Assembly (NCBI RefSeq): GCF_001641335.1
Contig: NZ_LVEM01000001.1
Span: 2,631-66,630 of the forward strand
DNA: 64,000 bases
Source: Bradyrhizobium stylosanthis
Lineage (GTDB): Bacteria > Pseudomonadota > Alphaproteobacteria > Rhizobiales > Xanthobacteraceae
Direction of reading: 5' to 3'
Below the pieces are notes generated by a model. It did no database searches. It saw nothing but the letters and a program-made list of their open reading frames with translations, and had not been told where the DNA came from. Made by a program: the position numbers and the translations under genes. Positions 36,732 to 45,886 of the stretch are shown here, piece by piece (positions within the stretch are counted from its first letter, which is position 1; each line of letters opens with the position of its first letter).

Positions 36732-37724
36732 ATGACTTTCTCGCAACGCTCCCGCACTCTCTTCAAGACGATGGCCGTCGTGCTGGCGCTTGCGCTGCCG
36801 ACCGCGCTCGCCATCTCGTCCGCCGACGCGCGCGTCGGCGGCGGCATGTCGTCGGGCTCGCGCGGCTCGCGCACCTATTCGGCGCCGCCCTCGACCACGA
36901 CCGCGCCGGGCTCGACTTCGCAGTTCAACCGCACCTACACCCAGCCGGGTGCAGGCATGAATTCGGCCGCAGCTGCGCCCGCGCGCGGCGGTCTGTTCGG
37001 CCGCGCCGGCGGCTTCATGGGCGGCCTTGCGGCCGGCTTCCTCGGCGCTGGCCTGCTCGGCATGCTGTTCGGTGGCGGCCTGTTCGGCGGCCTCGGTGGC
37101 CTGTCGTCGATCATCGGCCTGATCATCCAGATCGCCCTCGTGGTGCTGGTGGTTCGCCTCGCGATGTCGTGGTGGCAGCGCCGTCACACCCCGCAGACGG
37201 CTTACGCCAATGCTGACGCCGGCGCCGGCCAGGGACCGCAGCCGAACTATCGCAGCGGCCTCGGTGGCGGACTTGGCGGTGGCCTCGGCGGCTTCGGCTT
37301 CGGTGGTGCCAACAACGCGCCGCTCGAGATCAAGCCTGACGACTACGAGGCGTTCGAGCGCCTGCTCGGCGAAGTCCAGACCGCGTGGTCGAACGAGGAC
37401 GTGGCCAAGCTGCATACGCTCGCGACGCCGGAGATGGTCTCCTATTTCGAGCAGGACCTCAGCCAGAACCGCGCGCGCAACGTCGTCAACAAGGTGAGCA
37501 ACACCAAGCTGCTGCAGGGCGACCTCGCGGAAGCCTGGCGCGAAGGCGAGACCGACTACGCCACGGTGGCACTGCGCTTCGCGCTCACCGACAAGACGGT
37601 GGATCGCAACACCGGCGCGATCGTCGCCGGCAGCGAGCAGCCGGGCGAGGCCACCGAGATCTGGACCTTCGCCCGTCGCCCGAACGGCGGCTGGGAATTG
37701 TCGGCGATCCAGCAGACCAACTGA
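36732..37724 (+). CDS. Tim44-like domain protein
   Basis: A 330-aa protein. It has an N-terminal signal peptide (about 1-33, ending SSADA), a Ser/Gly/Pro-rich region, a Gly-rich hydrophobic hairpin (about 85-145, GGLAAGFLGAGLLGMLFGGG) and a C-terminal Tim44/calcium-channel-like domain (about 200-330, with DDYEAFERLLGEVQTAWSNE). Such proteins in alphaproteobacteria sit at the membrane with unclear function. ATG 36732 is used for the best signal peptide; ATG 36708 is possible. Confidence 0.85.
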   Translation: MTFSQRSRTLFKTMAVVLALALPTALAISSADARVGGGMSSGSRGSRTYSAPPSTTTAPGSTSQFNRTYTQPGAGMNSAAAAPARGGLFGRAGGFMGGLAAGFLGAGLLGMLFGGGLFGGLGGLSSIIGLIIQIALVVLVVRLAMSWWQRRHTPQTAYANADAGAGQGPQPNYRSGLGGGLGGGLGGFGFGGANNAPLEIKPDDYEAFERLLGEVQTAWSNEDVAKLHTLATPEMVSYFEQDLSQNRARNVVNKVSNTKLLQGDLAEAWREGETDYATVALRFALTDKTVDRNTGAIVAGSEQPGEATEIWTFARRPNGGWELSAIQQTN

Positions 37725-37746
37725 TCGCGGACGAGATGAGAAACCA

Positions 37747-37782
37747 GGGCGTCGTGCTTCCAGCACGGCGCCCTTTTCTTTT
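37747..37782 (+). terminator. terminator after Tim44-domain gene
   Basis: Stem GGGCGTCGTGC/GCACGGCGCCC with one G-T pair and a five-base loop, followed by TTTTCTTTT. Confidence 0.9.
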
Positions 37783-37869
37783 GGGCGTTCCGCATCGCGG
37801 CATCGGAATAAGCGGGCGCGCCCCGGGTTGAAGTCAGGCGGCGAACAAAAACACTCCTGGGAGGACAAG

Positions 37870-38550
37870 ATGATCCGTATCGAAAGATCCGTGACGATTT
37901 CAGGGCTCGCGCTCGCACTGGCCTTGCTCGCGGCGCCATCCGTGCACGCGCAGTCGGCTGACATGACGTTCTTCGTGACGTCGAACGGCCCGGGCAAGGG
38001 TGCCGACCTCGGCGGCCTGGAAGGAGCCGACGCGCAGTGCCAGAAGCTCGCACAGACCGCCGGTGCTGGCGCCAAGACCTGGCGCGCCTATCTGTCGACG
38101 CAGGCTGCCGACGGCAAGCCGGCCGTCAACGCCAAGGATCGCATCGGCAAGGGACCATGGCAGAACGCCAAGGGCGCGGTCATCGCCAAGGACGTCGCCG
38201 ATCTGCACGGCGCGGCCAACAATCTCACCAAGCAGACGGCACTGAGCGAGAAGGGCGAGGTGACCAACGGCCGCGGCGATACGCCGAACCGGCACGACAT
38301 CCTCACGGGAACGCAGCCCGACGGCACCGCGTTCGGAGCCGGCGACGACAAGACCTGCAAGAACTGGACGTCGAGCACGCAGGGCACGGCGGTGGTGGGC
38401 CATGCTGATCGGCAGGGCCTGCGCGACGACGAGCCGTCCAAGTCCTGGAACAGCTCGCACCCTTCGCGCGGTCCCGACGGCGGCTGCTCGCAGGCCGATC
38501 TCAAGAGCACCGGCGGCGACGGCCTGCTGTACTGCTTCGCGTCGAATTGA
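37870..38550 (+). CDS. secreted lectin/endostatin-like protein
   Basis: A 226-aa exported protein with a signal peptide (about 1-29, ending SVHAQ). The mature part starts MTFFVTSNGPGKGADLGGLE and contains KTWRAYLSTQ, then paired cysteines and a C-terminal GGDGLLYCFASN. This pattern resembles C-type-lectin or endostatin-like folds that occur in Bradyrhizobium secreted proteins; the ligand is unknown. ATG 37870 has GGGAGGACAAG. A terminator precedes it, so it has its own promoter. Confidence 0.7.
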   Translation: MIRIERSVTISGLALALALLAAPSVHAQSADMTFFVTSNGPGKGADLGGLEGADAQCQKLAQTAGAGAKTWRAYLSTQAADGKPAVNAKDRIGKGPWQNAKGAVIAKDVADLHGAANNLTKQTALSEKGEVTNGRGDTPNRHDILTGTQPDGTAFGAGDDKTCKNWTSSTQGTAVVGHADRQGLRDDEPSKSWNSSHPSRGPDGGCSQADLKSTGGDGLLYCFASN

Positions 38551-38569
38551 GGAACTGAGCTCTTTCCTT

Positions 38570-38655
38570 CGTCATTGCGAGGAGCGAAGCGACGGAGCAA
38601 TCCAGACTATCTCCGCGGAACGACTCTGGATTGCTTCGCTGCGCTCGCAATGACG
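38570..38655. repeat. dispersed palindrome, family A, copy 4
   Basis: An 86-bp imperfect inverted repeat directly after the lectin-like gene, between it and the GST gene. Confidence 0.9.
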
Positions 38656-38748
38656 GTGCTTGAAGCGCAGCTGTTCCGTCGCACCCTGACGGAACTCGAG
38701 GCCACATGCTACATTGGTCCGCAGCATCCACGCTCACGGACCCCTCCC

Positions 38749-39456
38749 ATGAAATACGAGCTCTACTACTGGCCCGAGATCCAGGGCCGCGGCGAATATG
38801 TGCGGCTGGCGCTGGAGGAGGCCGGCGCCGCTTATGTCGACGTCGCGCGTGGCCCGCGCGGCTCCGGTGCGATGATGAAAATGATGGATGCGCAGAAGGG
38901 CACGCCGCCTTTTGCGCCGCCGTTCCTCAAGGCCGGCAAGCTCGTGATCGGCCAGACCGCGAACATCCTGCTCTATCTGGGCGGTCGCCACGGCCTCGCG
39001 CCGAAGACCGAAGCCGGCAAACTCTGGGTACACCAGCTTCAGCTCACCATCACGGACTTCGTGCTGGAGATCCACGACACCCATCACCCGCTCGGTCCCT
39101 CGCTCTATTACGAGGACCAGAAGGCGCCGGCGAAGAAGCGCACCGCGGAGTTCTGGGATGAGCGCGTGCCGAAATATCTGGGCTATTTCGAGCAGCTGCT
39201 CGCCGGCAATGGCGGCGCTTACGTCACGGGCCGCCGGCTCACTTACGTCGATCTCTCGCTGTTCCAGATCGTCGCCGGGCTGCGCTATGCCTTTCCCAAG
39301 CGCATGAAGGCGTTCGAGACCGACATCCCGGGCCTCGTCGGCCTGCACGACCGCATCGCTGTGCGGCCCAACATCAAGGCCTACCTCGACAGCCCGCGCC
39401 GCATCGCCTTCAACGAGCAGGGCATCTTCCGCCGTTACAAGGAATTGGACGGCTAG
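38749..39456 (+). CDS. glutathione S-transferase family protein
   Basis: A 235-aa GST. The thioredoxin-like N-terminal domain starts MKYELYYWPEIQGRGEYVRL, with the Sigma/Alpha-class-like Tyr-x-x-x-x-x-x-R-G pattern, and includes PFLKAGKLVIGQTANILLYL with the cis-Pro region. The helical C-terminal domain (about 90-235) has TYVDLSLFQIVAGL. It conjugates glutathione to electrophiles; the specific substrate is not predictable. ATG 38749 is chosen because the upstream frame is repeat DNA. Confidence 0.88.
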   Translation: MKYELYYWPEIQGRGEYVRLALEEAGAAYVDVARGPRGSGAMMKMMDAQKGTPPFAPPFLKAGKLVIGQTANILLYLGGRHGLAPKTEAGKLWVHQLQLTITDFVLEIHDTHHPLGPSLYYEDQKAPAKKRTAEFWDERVPKYLGYFEQLLAGNGGAYVTGRRLTYVDLSLFQIVAGLRYAFPKRMKAFETDIPGLVGLHDRIAVRPNIKAYLDSPRRIAFNEQGIFRRYKELDG

Positions 39457-39518
39457 AGCGTTTTCGAGCGACGGGGATTCCGGCTCGCGTGAAGGTGCGC
39501 GTCCAATAAGAGCTAGCC
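39453..39518. repeat. decayed copy of a common Rhizobiales repeat
   Basis: CTAGAGCGTTTTCGAGCGA, then GGCTCGCGTGAAG and a closing GAGCTAGCC resemble a dispersed repeat widespread in Rhizobiales genomes. The identification is from memory of the family. The rest of 39519-39827 holds only one stem-loop. Confidence 0.5.
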
Positions 39519-39560
39519 GGTCCGGATGGAGGCTGGCGGCAGCCCCCGTTCCGGACCGGC
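39516..39560. other. isolated 11-bp stem-loop
   Basis: GCCGGTCCGGA (39516-39526) and its exact complement (39550-39560) flank a 23-nt loop. No T-tract, no gene attached. Role unknown. Confidence 0.5.
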
Positions 39561-39827
39561 CGTATCGGGCGCGATCAATCGCCCGAACGCGTCACGGCTT
39601 CCGGGCGCCTGTGAACGCTGCGGGCCGGATGGATGATTTGTATCGCCGGAGGCAGGAGCGGGATCATGCTCGTCGGGGCAGGGAGGCTTGCAGAACATCG
39701 TCGCGTCTTCCGCTTGCGTGGATGCGGCTTGCTCTAGCGAGGTTCGATCGCGGCGACGTCAGTCGATCGGAGGATGGCGGGCGCTTTTCCGGCAGATGTC
39801 GACGTGGTGCGCGACAGTGGTGCGCCC

Positions 39828-40502
39828 TCACCACACGCCGGGCACCAGGCGATAGCGCACCCGCGCGGCATAATCGACATAGCCCGGCAGGCCCTCGCGC
39901 AGCGTGCGCTCCTCGATGCGGATGCGGACGGCAAACAGGGCGAGGAACAGCGGCGCCATCGCAAGTCCCCACCACGAGCCCAGAGCCAACGGCAGGCCGG
40001 CGAAGAACAGCATCATGCCGCTATACATGGGATGGCGCACATACGCGTAGGGCCCGGTCGAGATCACGTGTTGCGCGCGCTCGGCCTGCAGCTTCACCAC
40101 GGGGGCCGCGAACGAGTTCTCGCGGAACACTGACATCGTGAACAGCATGCAGAGCATGAACAGCACGAAGCCGAGGACCTGGAGTGCAACCGGCATGTCG
40201 GACGCAAGCGCGCGCCGGTCGAGCCCCATCACGACCAGCCAGGCCAGCATCACCGCCATGAGCGCGGTGACGAAAACCTTGTCGGCCGGCGGCTGCTCCT
40301 TCTGGATTACCGGACGGAGACGCTCCGCCAGCAATGCCGGATCGAGCCGGTAGAGCCACCAGCCGCAGAGTGGACCGAGCGAGGCGGAGGCAGCGAGGAA
40401 CACCCAGGCCGACGGCCAATGCAGCGTGCCGGCGGAGGCGAACAGCAGCGCGCCCATCGCGACGGTGAAGGTGATGTTCTGCAACAGAAGGCGGGCGATC
40501 AT
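39828..40502 (-). CDS. isoprenylcysteine carboxyl methyltransferase-like membrane protein
   Basis: A 224-aa integral membrane protein of the ICMT/PEMT-like superfamily. About five hydrophobic segments are visible. The signature STGPYAYVRHPMYSGMMLFF near residue 145 and the C-terminal RIRIEERTLREGL form the SAM- and metal-free active site seen in the family. Bacterial members methylate small molecules or lipids, but the substrate is unknown. Its stop is far from the next gene. Confidence 0.87.
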   Translation of the reverse strand: MIARLLLQNITFTVAMGALLFASAGTLHWPSAWVFLAASASLGPLCGWWLYRLDPALLAERLRPVIQKEQPPADKVFVTALMAVMLAWLVVMGLDRRALASDMPVALQVLGFVLFMLCMLFTMSVFRENSFAAPVVKLQAERAQHVISTGPYAYVRHPMYSGMMLFFAGLPLALGSWWGLAMAPLFLALFAVRIRIEERTLREGLPGYVDYAARVRYRLVPGVW

Positions 40503-40572
40503 GCGCAGCTCTCAGGTTCGAGCGCGCACGAGCATGGTCCCGCTATCCGGCGAAGATGCGGCCGGAGACGCC

Positions 40573-40597
40573 AAAAGCCCGATCGACCGGATCGGGC
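40573..40597 (-). terminator. terminator after the 57-aa gene
   Basis: Perfect 8-bp stem GCCCGATC/GATCGGGC (40577-40584/40590-40597). Read leftward it runs into TTTTGG, 23 bp past the small gene. Confidence 0.7.
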
Positions 40598-40619
40598 GTT
40601 TCAGCTCTGGCAAGGCCGA

Positions 40620-40793
40620 TCAGGCGAGCTGATCGATCCGCGTGCCCTGACCCGGCGGCAGCGGCGCGGGCGGCGGCGGCTTGTAGGTCGGGTCGTTGTC
40701 CTTGGTCTTGGTCTGGTCGTCCTGCTGCTTGGTCGTGTCGTAGCTCGGCACCACGATCGCGATCGGCGGCGGCGCAACGGTAGAAACGCTCAT
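40620..40793 (-). CDS. small hypothetical protein, Pro-rich tail
   Basis: A 57-aa protein: MSVSTVAPPPIAIVVPSYDT, then a Gln/Asp/Lys-rich middle and a Pro-rich end PPPPAPLPPGQGTRIDQLA. No domain recognised. ATG 40793 has GAGGATTTGTGG; ATG 40811 lacks one. It has its own terminator, which supports a real gene. Confidence 0.65.
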   Translation of the reverse strand: MSVSTVAPPPIAIVVPSYDTTKQQDDQTKTKDNDPTYKPPPPAPLPPGQGTRIDQLA

Positions 40794-40947
40794 CCACAAA
40801 TCCTCACACATGGAAACAATTCAACCTGCCCCGACAGGAGCGAAATTTCCTTCAAGGCAATCGTTAAAATGCGAGGGATTGGGGTGGTGGTGTGCTCTTG
40901 TTCGCGCCCTTCATTCTGCAGTTTCGAGGAACACGAGCTCTCTCATC

Positions 40948-41027
40948 CGTGATTGCGAGCGCAGCGAAGCAATCCAGAGTCCCTCCGCGGAGACGGACTG
41001 GATTGCTTCGCTGCGCTCGCAATGACG
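40948..41027. repeat. dispersed palindrome, family A, copy 5
   Basis: An 80-bp inverted repeat nearly identical to copy 1, with one changed base in the left outer arm (CGTGATTG). Confidence 0.9.
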
Positions 41028-41096
41028 AAGTGTGTGGCGAGCGGCGTCCCGATGGTGGCGCCGGCGTGCGCGCGGAAAGAGCGCGAGAGCAGTTGC

Positions 41097-41570
41097 CTAC
41101 TCGTCCTTGCCGCGTGTGATCGCGATGGAGGCGTCCGTCTTGGTGCGGGTGCATTCCATGTTGAGGCGGCGGTAGCGCATGACGATCTTGTCGCCGCGCA
41201 ACAGACCCATCCGCTTCAGGCAGCGCGTCGCGCCGGTCGTGGTGTCGTCCTTGGTCACGGTGAAGACGATCGCCGCCATCGATCCCACCAGCGCGAAGAA
41301 CTCCGGCGTCGGCTTGCGATCGCCCTTGGCATAGAGCTCGATCGAGTATTTGTCGCCGCGGCACCCGACCGACAGCTCCTTGGCCGCCGGATGCGTCAGA
41401 TAGACGATGTTGCCGGCGCGGAAATTCACCTTGAGGCGATCGACCTGGTTCGCCAGCTCCTTGGCGCTGTCGTCGCAACGATCGGCGCGCGCAGGCGAGG
41501 CGAGAGCCACAAGTCCGGTGATGGCGGCGGCGACCAGGATCGCGCCGCGGACGTTCAAGTTGAAAAGCAT
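41097..41570 (-). CDS. secreted hypothetical protein
   Basis: A 157-aa protein with a signal peptide (about 1-29, ending SPARA) and a mature part starting DRCDDSAKELANQVDRLKVN. Cysteines (about 32, 72, 116, 141) are spaced so that two disulfides are possible. No known domain recognised. The start ATG 41570 gives a clean signal peptide; an upstream frame of 93 codons looks like non-coding. It diverges from fumarase across 245 bp. Confidence 0.75.
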   Translation of the reverse strand: MLFNLNVRGAILVAAAITGLVALASPARADRCDDSAKELANQVDRLKVNFRAGNIVYLTHPAAKELSVGCRGDKYSIELYAKGDRKPTPEFFALVGSMAAIVFTVTKDDTTTGATRCLKRMGLLRGDKIVMRYRRLNMECTRTKTDASIAITRGKDE

Positions 41571-41815
41571 GATGAAAAGCCCCTGAGGGCGCGCATTCAA
41601 CCGTCGTCGCGCGCGGAGCGCAAGGGGTGCAACCAGACCTTCTCGGGGACAATGATGGCCACGCACCGCCGCGGCCGTCGATCCGGAAAGGCCGTCTTGT
41701 CGCCGATTTGGGATGCCCCGGCCGCGCCAGAACGCCTTCCATTTGTGGCAAAAGAGCTTAAACGCTTCTACGCTTAGAGGCCCGCGCGGGCTCCAAAACC
41801 CCTGGATTCGACCCC

Positions 41816-43471
41816 ATGAACGCTCCCACCGCCTTTCCCGACCCGTCAAAGCCCGTTCCGCCCTACAAGCACACCCCGCTGTTCCCGCTGGGCAAGGACG
41901 AGACGCCCTACAAGAAGATTTCGTCCGAGGGTGTCAGGGTCGAGAAGGTCCTCGGCAAGGACATGCTGGTGGTGTCGCGCGAGGCGCTGCGGGCGCTGTC
42001 GGAGGCGGCTTTTGGCGACATCAACCACTATCTGCGGCCCGGCCATCTGAAGCAGCTCCGTGCGATCCTGGAGGACGGCGAGGCCAGCCCCAACGACAAG
42101 TTCGTCGCGCTCGACTTCCTGAAGAACGCCAACATCGCCGCCGGCGGCGTGCTGCCGATGTGCCAGGACACCGGCACCGCGATCATCATGGGCAAGAAGG
42201 GCTGCAACGTCATCACCGACGGTGAGGACGAGGCGGCGCTGTCGGAAGGCGCGCGCGATGCTTATTTGCGCCGCAACCTGCGCTACTCGCAGGTCGCGCC
42301 GCTCACGATGTACGAGGAGAAGAACACCGCGAACAACATGCCGGCGCAGTGCGAGATCTACGCCGAGGGCGACGATGCCTACAAGTTCATGTTCATGGCG
42401 AAGGGCGGCGGCTCCGCCAACAAGAGCTTCCTGTTCCAGGCCACACCCTCGGTGCTGACCAAGGACAGGTTGCTTGCCTTCCTGAAGGAAAAGATCCTCA
42501 CCCTCGGTACCGCCGCGTGCCCGCCCTATCACCTCGCGATCGTAATCGGCGGCACCTCGGCCGAGCTCTGCATGAAGACGGTGAAGCTCGCTTCCGCCCG
42601 CTATCTCGATGCGCTGCCGACCCACGGCTCGCCCGACGGCAACGCCTTCCGCGACGTCGAGATGGAGAAGGAAATCCACAAGATGACGCAGTCGCTCGGC
42701 GTCGGCGCGCAGTTCGGCGGCAAGTATTTCTGCCACGACGTGCGCGTGATCCGCATGCCGCGCCATGGCGCGTCGCTGCCGATCGGGCTTGGCGTGTCCT
42801 GCTCGGCCGACCGCCAGGTGCTTGGCAAGATCACCAAGGACGGCGTCTATCTCGAGGAGCTCGAGCACAATCCGGCGCAGTATCTGCCGCAGGTCGAAGA
42901 GGCGCTCGGTGGTGAGGTCGTCAAGATCGACCTCAACCAGCCGATGAAGGACATCCTGGCGACTTTCTCAAAGAACCCGATCAAGACGCGGGTCTCGATG
43001 ACGGGCACCATGATCGTCGCGCGCGACAGCGCGCACGCCAAGCTGCGCGAGCGGCTGGAGAAGGGCGAGCCGCTGCCGGATTACTTCAAGAACCACCCGG
43101 TCTACTACGCCGGTCCGGCCAAGACGCCCGACGGCTACGCCTCCGGCGCATTCGGTCCGACCACTGCGGGCCGCATGGATTCCTTCGTCGACCAGTTCCA
43201 GGCCGCCGGCGGCTCCATGGTGATGGTGGCCAAGGGCAACCGCGCGCCGGCCGTGCGCGAGGCCTGCAAGAAGTATGGCGGCTTCTATCTCGGCTCGATC
43301 GGCGGTGCTGCGGCGAACCTCGCCGAGCACTGCATCAAGAAGGTCGAGGTGCTCGAATATCCCGAGCTCGGCATGGAAGCGATCTGGCGTATCGAAGTCG
43401 TGGACTTTCCCGCCTTCATCATCATCGACGACAAGGGCAACGACTTCTTCAAGGAGTTGAACCTGGGCTAG
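41816..43471 (+). CDS. fumA: class I fumarate hydratase
   Basis: A 551-aa iron-sulfur fumarase that interconverts fumarate and malate in the citric acid cycle. The alpha-domain contains [19 protein letters not shown] (cluster Cys about residue 118), [17 protein letters not shown] and GVSCSADRQ. The beta-domain has [20 protein letters not shown] and [20 protein letters not shown]. Length fits the class I two-domain family and rules out class II FumC. No neighbouring TCA gene. Confidence 0.96.
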   Translation: MNAPTAFPDPSKPVPPYKHTPLFPLGKDETPYKKISSEGVRVEKVLGKDMLVVSREALRALSEAAFGDINHYLRPGHLKQLRAILEDGEASPNDKFVALDFLKNANIAAGGVLPMCQDTGTAIIMGKKGCNVITDGEDEAALSEGARDAYLRRNLRYSQVAPLTMYEEKNTANNMPAQCEIYAEGDDAYKFMFMAKGGGSANKSFLFQATPSVLTKDRLLAFLKEKILTLGTAACPPYHLAIVIGGTSAELCMKTVKLASARYLDALPTHGSPDGNAFRDVEMEKEIHKMTQSLGVGAQFGGKYFCHDVRVIRMPRHGASLPIGLGVSCSADRQVLGKITKDGVYLEELEHNPAQYLPQVEEALGGEVVKIDLNQPMKDILATFSKNPIKTRVSMTGTMIVARDSAHAKLRERLEKGEPLPDYFKNHPVYYAGPAKTPDGYASGAFGPTTAGRMDSFVDQFQAAGGSMVMVAKGNRAPAVREACKKYGGFYLGSIGGAAANLAEHCIKKVEVLEYPELGMEAIWRIEVVDFPAFIIIDDKGNDFFKELNLG

Positions 43472-43587
43472 GCCCTCCGCTGTTCCGGAAAGGACAGCAG
43501 CAATTTGCCCCGGCGCCGTCTTGGCGTCGGGTAGGGCGTTATGACGCGCGACGGATCGCACCGATTGCTGCTTCAGGTTGTGCGGAA

Positions 43588-43602
43588 TTCACGGAACGTT
43601 AA
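43588..43602 (+). promoter_or_regulatory. near-consensus CtrA-like box
   Basis: TTCA-CGGAACG-TTAA-C matches TTAA-N7-TTAA at seven of eight positions, 48 bp before the 264-aa hypothetical gene. Could be chance. Confidence 0.3.
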
Positions 43603-43649
43603 CTGTCACGGGTGCTCCTCTTGCATGTCGAGGGGAAGTGGAGCAACCG

Positions 43650-44444
43650 ATGCGTGTAGGTGGCGCGGCCCAGATCCAATCCGAGCTCATTGCGCTGCAG
43701 ATCTTGTCGCGCGCATCGAGTGGGGCCCAGTCGGGTCCGTCAGCTCGCTCGCCGCTCGCGGCCTCCCGCGATGACGGCTTCACTGCATCGAGCCTGAACG
43801 GCGGTACAGGCGCTCTCCAGACTTATTCGGCATCCGGTGCTCTGTCCGACGGCGGCAACGCAATCGCCGCCATCAAGGCGATGGCGAAATCGGACGCCTT
43901 CCGAAATGCGGCGCAGGGACGTGCGGACGATCAGGTCCGCGCGCTCGTTCGCGATGGCAAGCTCGCCGAGCTTCCCGCACTCGATGAGACGCAATGGGCG
44001 AGCCTCAGCAAGAGCGAGCAAAGCATCTACGGTGTGGTTCGCACCTTGCAGGGGCTTTATGACGCCATGCCCAAGTCGATCGAGCAGGCGCTTTCGGATC
44101 ACGTCAAGACCGTGCTCGACTCCTATCCCGAGTCCATTGCGCGCATGAAGGATGGCCTGGCATCCGGCACGCTGCCCGCCAGTGACGGATGGACCGACAT
44201 CATTGCCAACTCCGAGGCTGAGCTCGAGGCGGCCCGGCAGGGTCGCATGCAGATCCATGCGGCGTCGGATTCCGGCATGGTGACGGCAACCGAGGAGTTC
44301 AGCGCCAGCGGCGGCGAATTCGGCTGGAGCGGCAGAGGCGTGACGGTGCATGCCGATATCCCGGCATTGCAGAAGGCTTACGGCACCAAGAACGTTCTGC
44401 CCGGCGACAGTCCGTATTTCGGGACCTATGTGATCACCTGGTAA
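43650..44444 (+). CDS. hypothetical protein, 264 aa
   Basis: No family recognised. ATG 43650 follows AGGGGAAG. There is no signal peptide. The N-terminal 70 residues are low complexity (Ser/Gly/Ala) and the rest predicts mostly helical, with DDQVRALVRDGKLAELPALD and a C-terminal YGTKNVLPGDSPYFGTYVITW. It is convergent with the SH3-domain gene. A CtrA-like box lies in front. It may be exported by a type III or other leaderless route, which is only a guess. Confidence 0.7.
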   Translation: MRVGGAAQIQSELIALQILSRASSGAQSGPSARSPLAASRDDGFTASSLNGGTGALQTYSASGALSDGGNAIAAIKAMAKSDAFRNAAQGRADDQVRALVRDGKLAELPALDETQWASLSKSEQSIYGVVRTLQGLYDAMPKSIEQALSDHVKTVLDSYPESIARMKDGLASGTLPASDGWTDIIANSEAELEAARQGRMQIHAASDSGMVTATEEFSASGGEFGWSGRGVTVHADIPALQKAYGTKNVLPGDSPYFGTYVITW

Positions 44445-44459
44445 GACGGTTGCAGCGTT

Positions 44460-45380
44460 TCAGCTGCAATTCGTGACCTGGTTGGAGCACAGCGAACGCC
44501 ACCAGCCGCGCACGTTGTCGTGGCTCTCGACCAGGCCCCAGAAGCCGCTGCAGGCGAGCAGGCGCTTCGGGCCGCCATCGCCGTCGATGGGGCCGCCGAG
44601 CTCGCGCTGGGCCGGCGTCCATTTGGCATCGACGAACGGCGCCTGGAACAGCCCGCCCGCGCGTGTGTAGCCGTTGGCGTAGTTTGCGCCGACCTTGTTC
44701 GAGGCGACCCAGCCGCGCCCTGCATAGGGTTTTGGCGCGTTGCGCGGATAGCGCTTCTCGTCCTCGTAATCCTTGCCCGGCGGTTTTGCGCCTTCGATCA
44801 GGAACCAGCCGTCCCTAAAACCGATGATGCGGAATTCGGTGAGCCAGCCGCCGTCGGGCGTGTTCTCGGCGCCGCCGAGCTTCAGCTTGTACGGCGGCGG
44901 CAGCGTGCCGAGCACGCGTCCCTTCACCGAGGGCTCGGCGCGGACGTTGAGACCATTCGGGTCCTTGTCGATGGACCAGGCGCCGAGATCGCAGGGCTCG
45001 GTGCCTTCGGGCATGCCGGCGCGTTTCGCGGCGAGCTCGGCGTGCAGCTTCGCGAAATCGCCGTCGTCATTGTCGGGATCAGGCTCGGCGCGCGGTTTCA
45101 GTTCGGCTGAAACGGCGCGTGCCGCATCCGGCGTCAGCGTAACGACGAGAGTCTGACGCGCGGCGAACACGCTTGCCGGTGTCTTCGGATCGTTCGATAT
45201 CGCCGGATAGACCGCGAGATAGCCGGTCGCCCCTTCAGTGCGGTAGGCGAGGCCGGCGACATAGCCGGCCGGCAGCATGGCGAGCGCGCTTGCGCGCCAC
45301 GCCGGTTCGGTGTCGTCCGCGCGCGCCGCCTGTGTCGCGGCACACAGGATCGTTGCCGCGATGAAGCGGAGCACGCGCAT
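44460..45380 (-). CDS. secreted SH3b-domain protein
   Basis: A 306-aa protein with a signal peptide (about 1-22, ending AARAD) and a central bacterial SH3-like segment (about 140-200: DPNGLNVRAEPSVKGRVLGT) typical of cell-wall-binding domains. The C-terminal third has GRGWVASNKVGANY, a second SH3-like strand pattern, and ends with SLCSNQVTNCS. Probably periplasmic. Followed by a 98-aa gene on its upstream side in the same direction. Confidence 0.78.
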   Translation of the reverse strand: MRVLRFIAATILCAATQAARADDTEPAWRASALAMLPAGYVAGLAYRTEGATGYLAVYPAISNDPKTPASVFAARQTLVVTLTPDAARAVSAELKPRAEPDPDNDDGDFAKLHAELAAKRAGMPEGTEPCDLGAWSIDKDPNGLNVRAEPSVKGRVLGTLPPPYKLKLGGAENTPDGGWLTEFRIIGFRDGWFLIEGAKPPGKDYEDEKRYPRNAPKPYAGRGWVASNKVGANYANGYTRAGGLFQAPFVDAKWTPAQRELGGPIDGDGGPKRLLACSGFWGLVESHDNVRGWWRSLCSNQVTNCS

Positions 45381-45397
45381 CGGTGCAGCCCGGCCCT

Positions 45398-45694
45398 TTA
45401 CGCGCGGGCGCCCGTGAACGGGAAGCTGCCCATCGGGCCGATGCCCATCTCGCCGTTGATGCTGTCGCCGGAGACGGTACCGGTGAATTCGAGCGTGAGC
45501 GGCATCGGGTTGGTGATCGAGACCTTCCAGGAGACGTTGTCGCCGGAGACGGTGCCGTCGAAAATCTCGGTGGTATCGCCTTCCGCGGCCTGGGTGCCTG
45601 TGAGCGTGCCGCCCGCAGCCTTCAGGCTCAGCGTCGTCCGGCGCTCGCCCATCGGCGTCGTCATGGTCAGATTCCAGTTGCCGTCTACGGCCAT
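45398..45694 (-). CDS. conserved hypothetical, beta-rich
   Basis: A 98-aa protein, MAVDGNWNLTMTTPMGERRT then repeated strand patterns (LSLKAAGGTLTGTQ, FDGTVSGDNVSWKVSI, LEFTGTVSGDSINGEM) suggesting a small lipocalin-like or avidin-like barrel. No signal peptide. Function unknown. It lies 17 bp upstream of the SH3-domain gene and may be co-transcribed. Confidence 0.75.
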   Translation of the reverse strand: MAVDGNWNLTMTTPMGERRTTLSLKAAGGTLTGTQAAEGDTTEIFDGTVSGDNVSWKVSITNPMPLTLEFTGTVSGDSINGEMGIGPMGSFPFTGARA

Positions 45695-45803
45695 TCCCGT
45701 CTCCCGAACAAATCCCGGCGGGCCGCGACGATCCGCGGCCAGTCCTGGGCGAGCCTATACCCCAACTCGCAGCGCCTGCCTAACGCTCCGATGGGGCATC
45801 GAA

Positions 45804-45886
45804 GCATGATCCGGAAAAGTGTGTGGCGGTTTTCCGAAAAGATCATGCTCAAACGTCAAGCTGAAGCGCGATCGCATCGCGCTTCA
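45804..45886. repeat. composite dispersed repeat
   Basis: GCATGATCCGGAAAA mirrors a later GATCATGC, and then a perfect inverted repeat with TGAAGCGCGAT arms (45862-45872/45876-45886) follows. The second hairpin contains the stop codon of the IspZ-like gene. A relative with CCGAAGCGC arms is at 62713-62740. Confidence 0.65.

Noticed and set aside
39611-40141. Rightward ORF opposite the methyltransferase-like gene
   Set aside because: Arg/Ser/Pro-rich shadow frame without a ribosome site.
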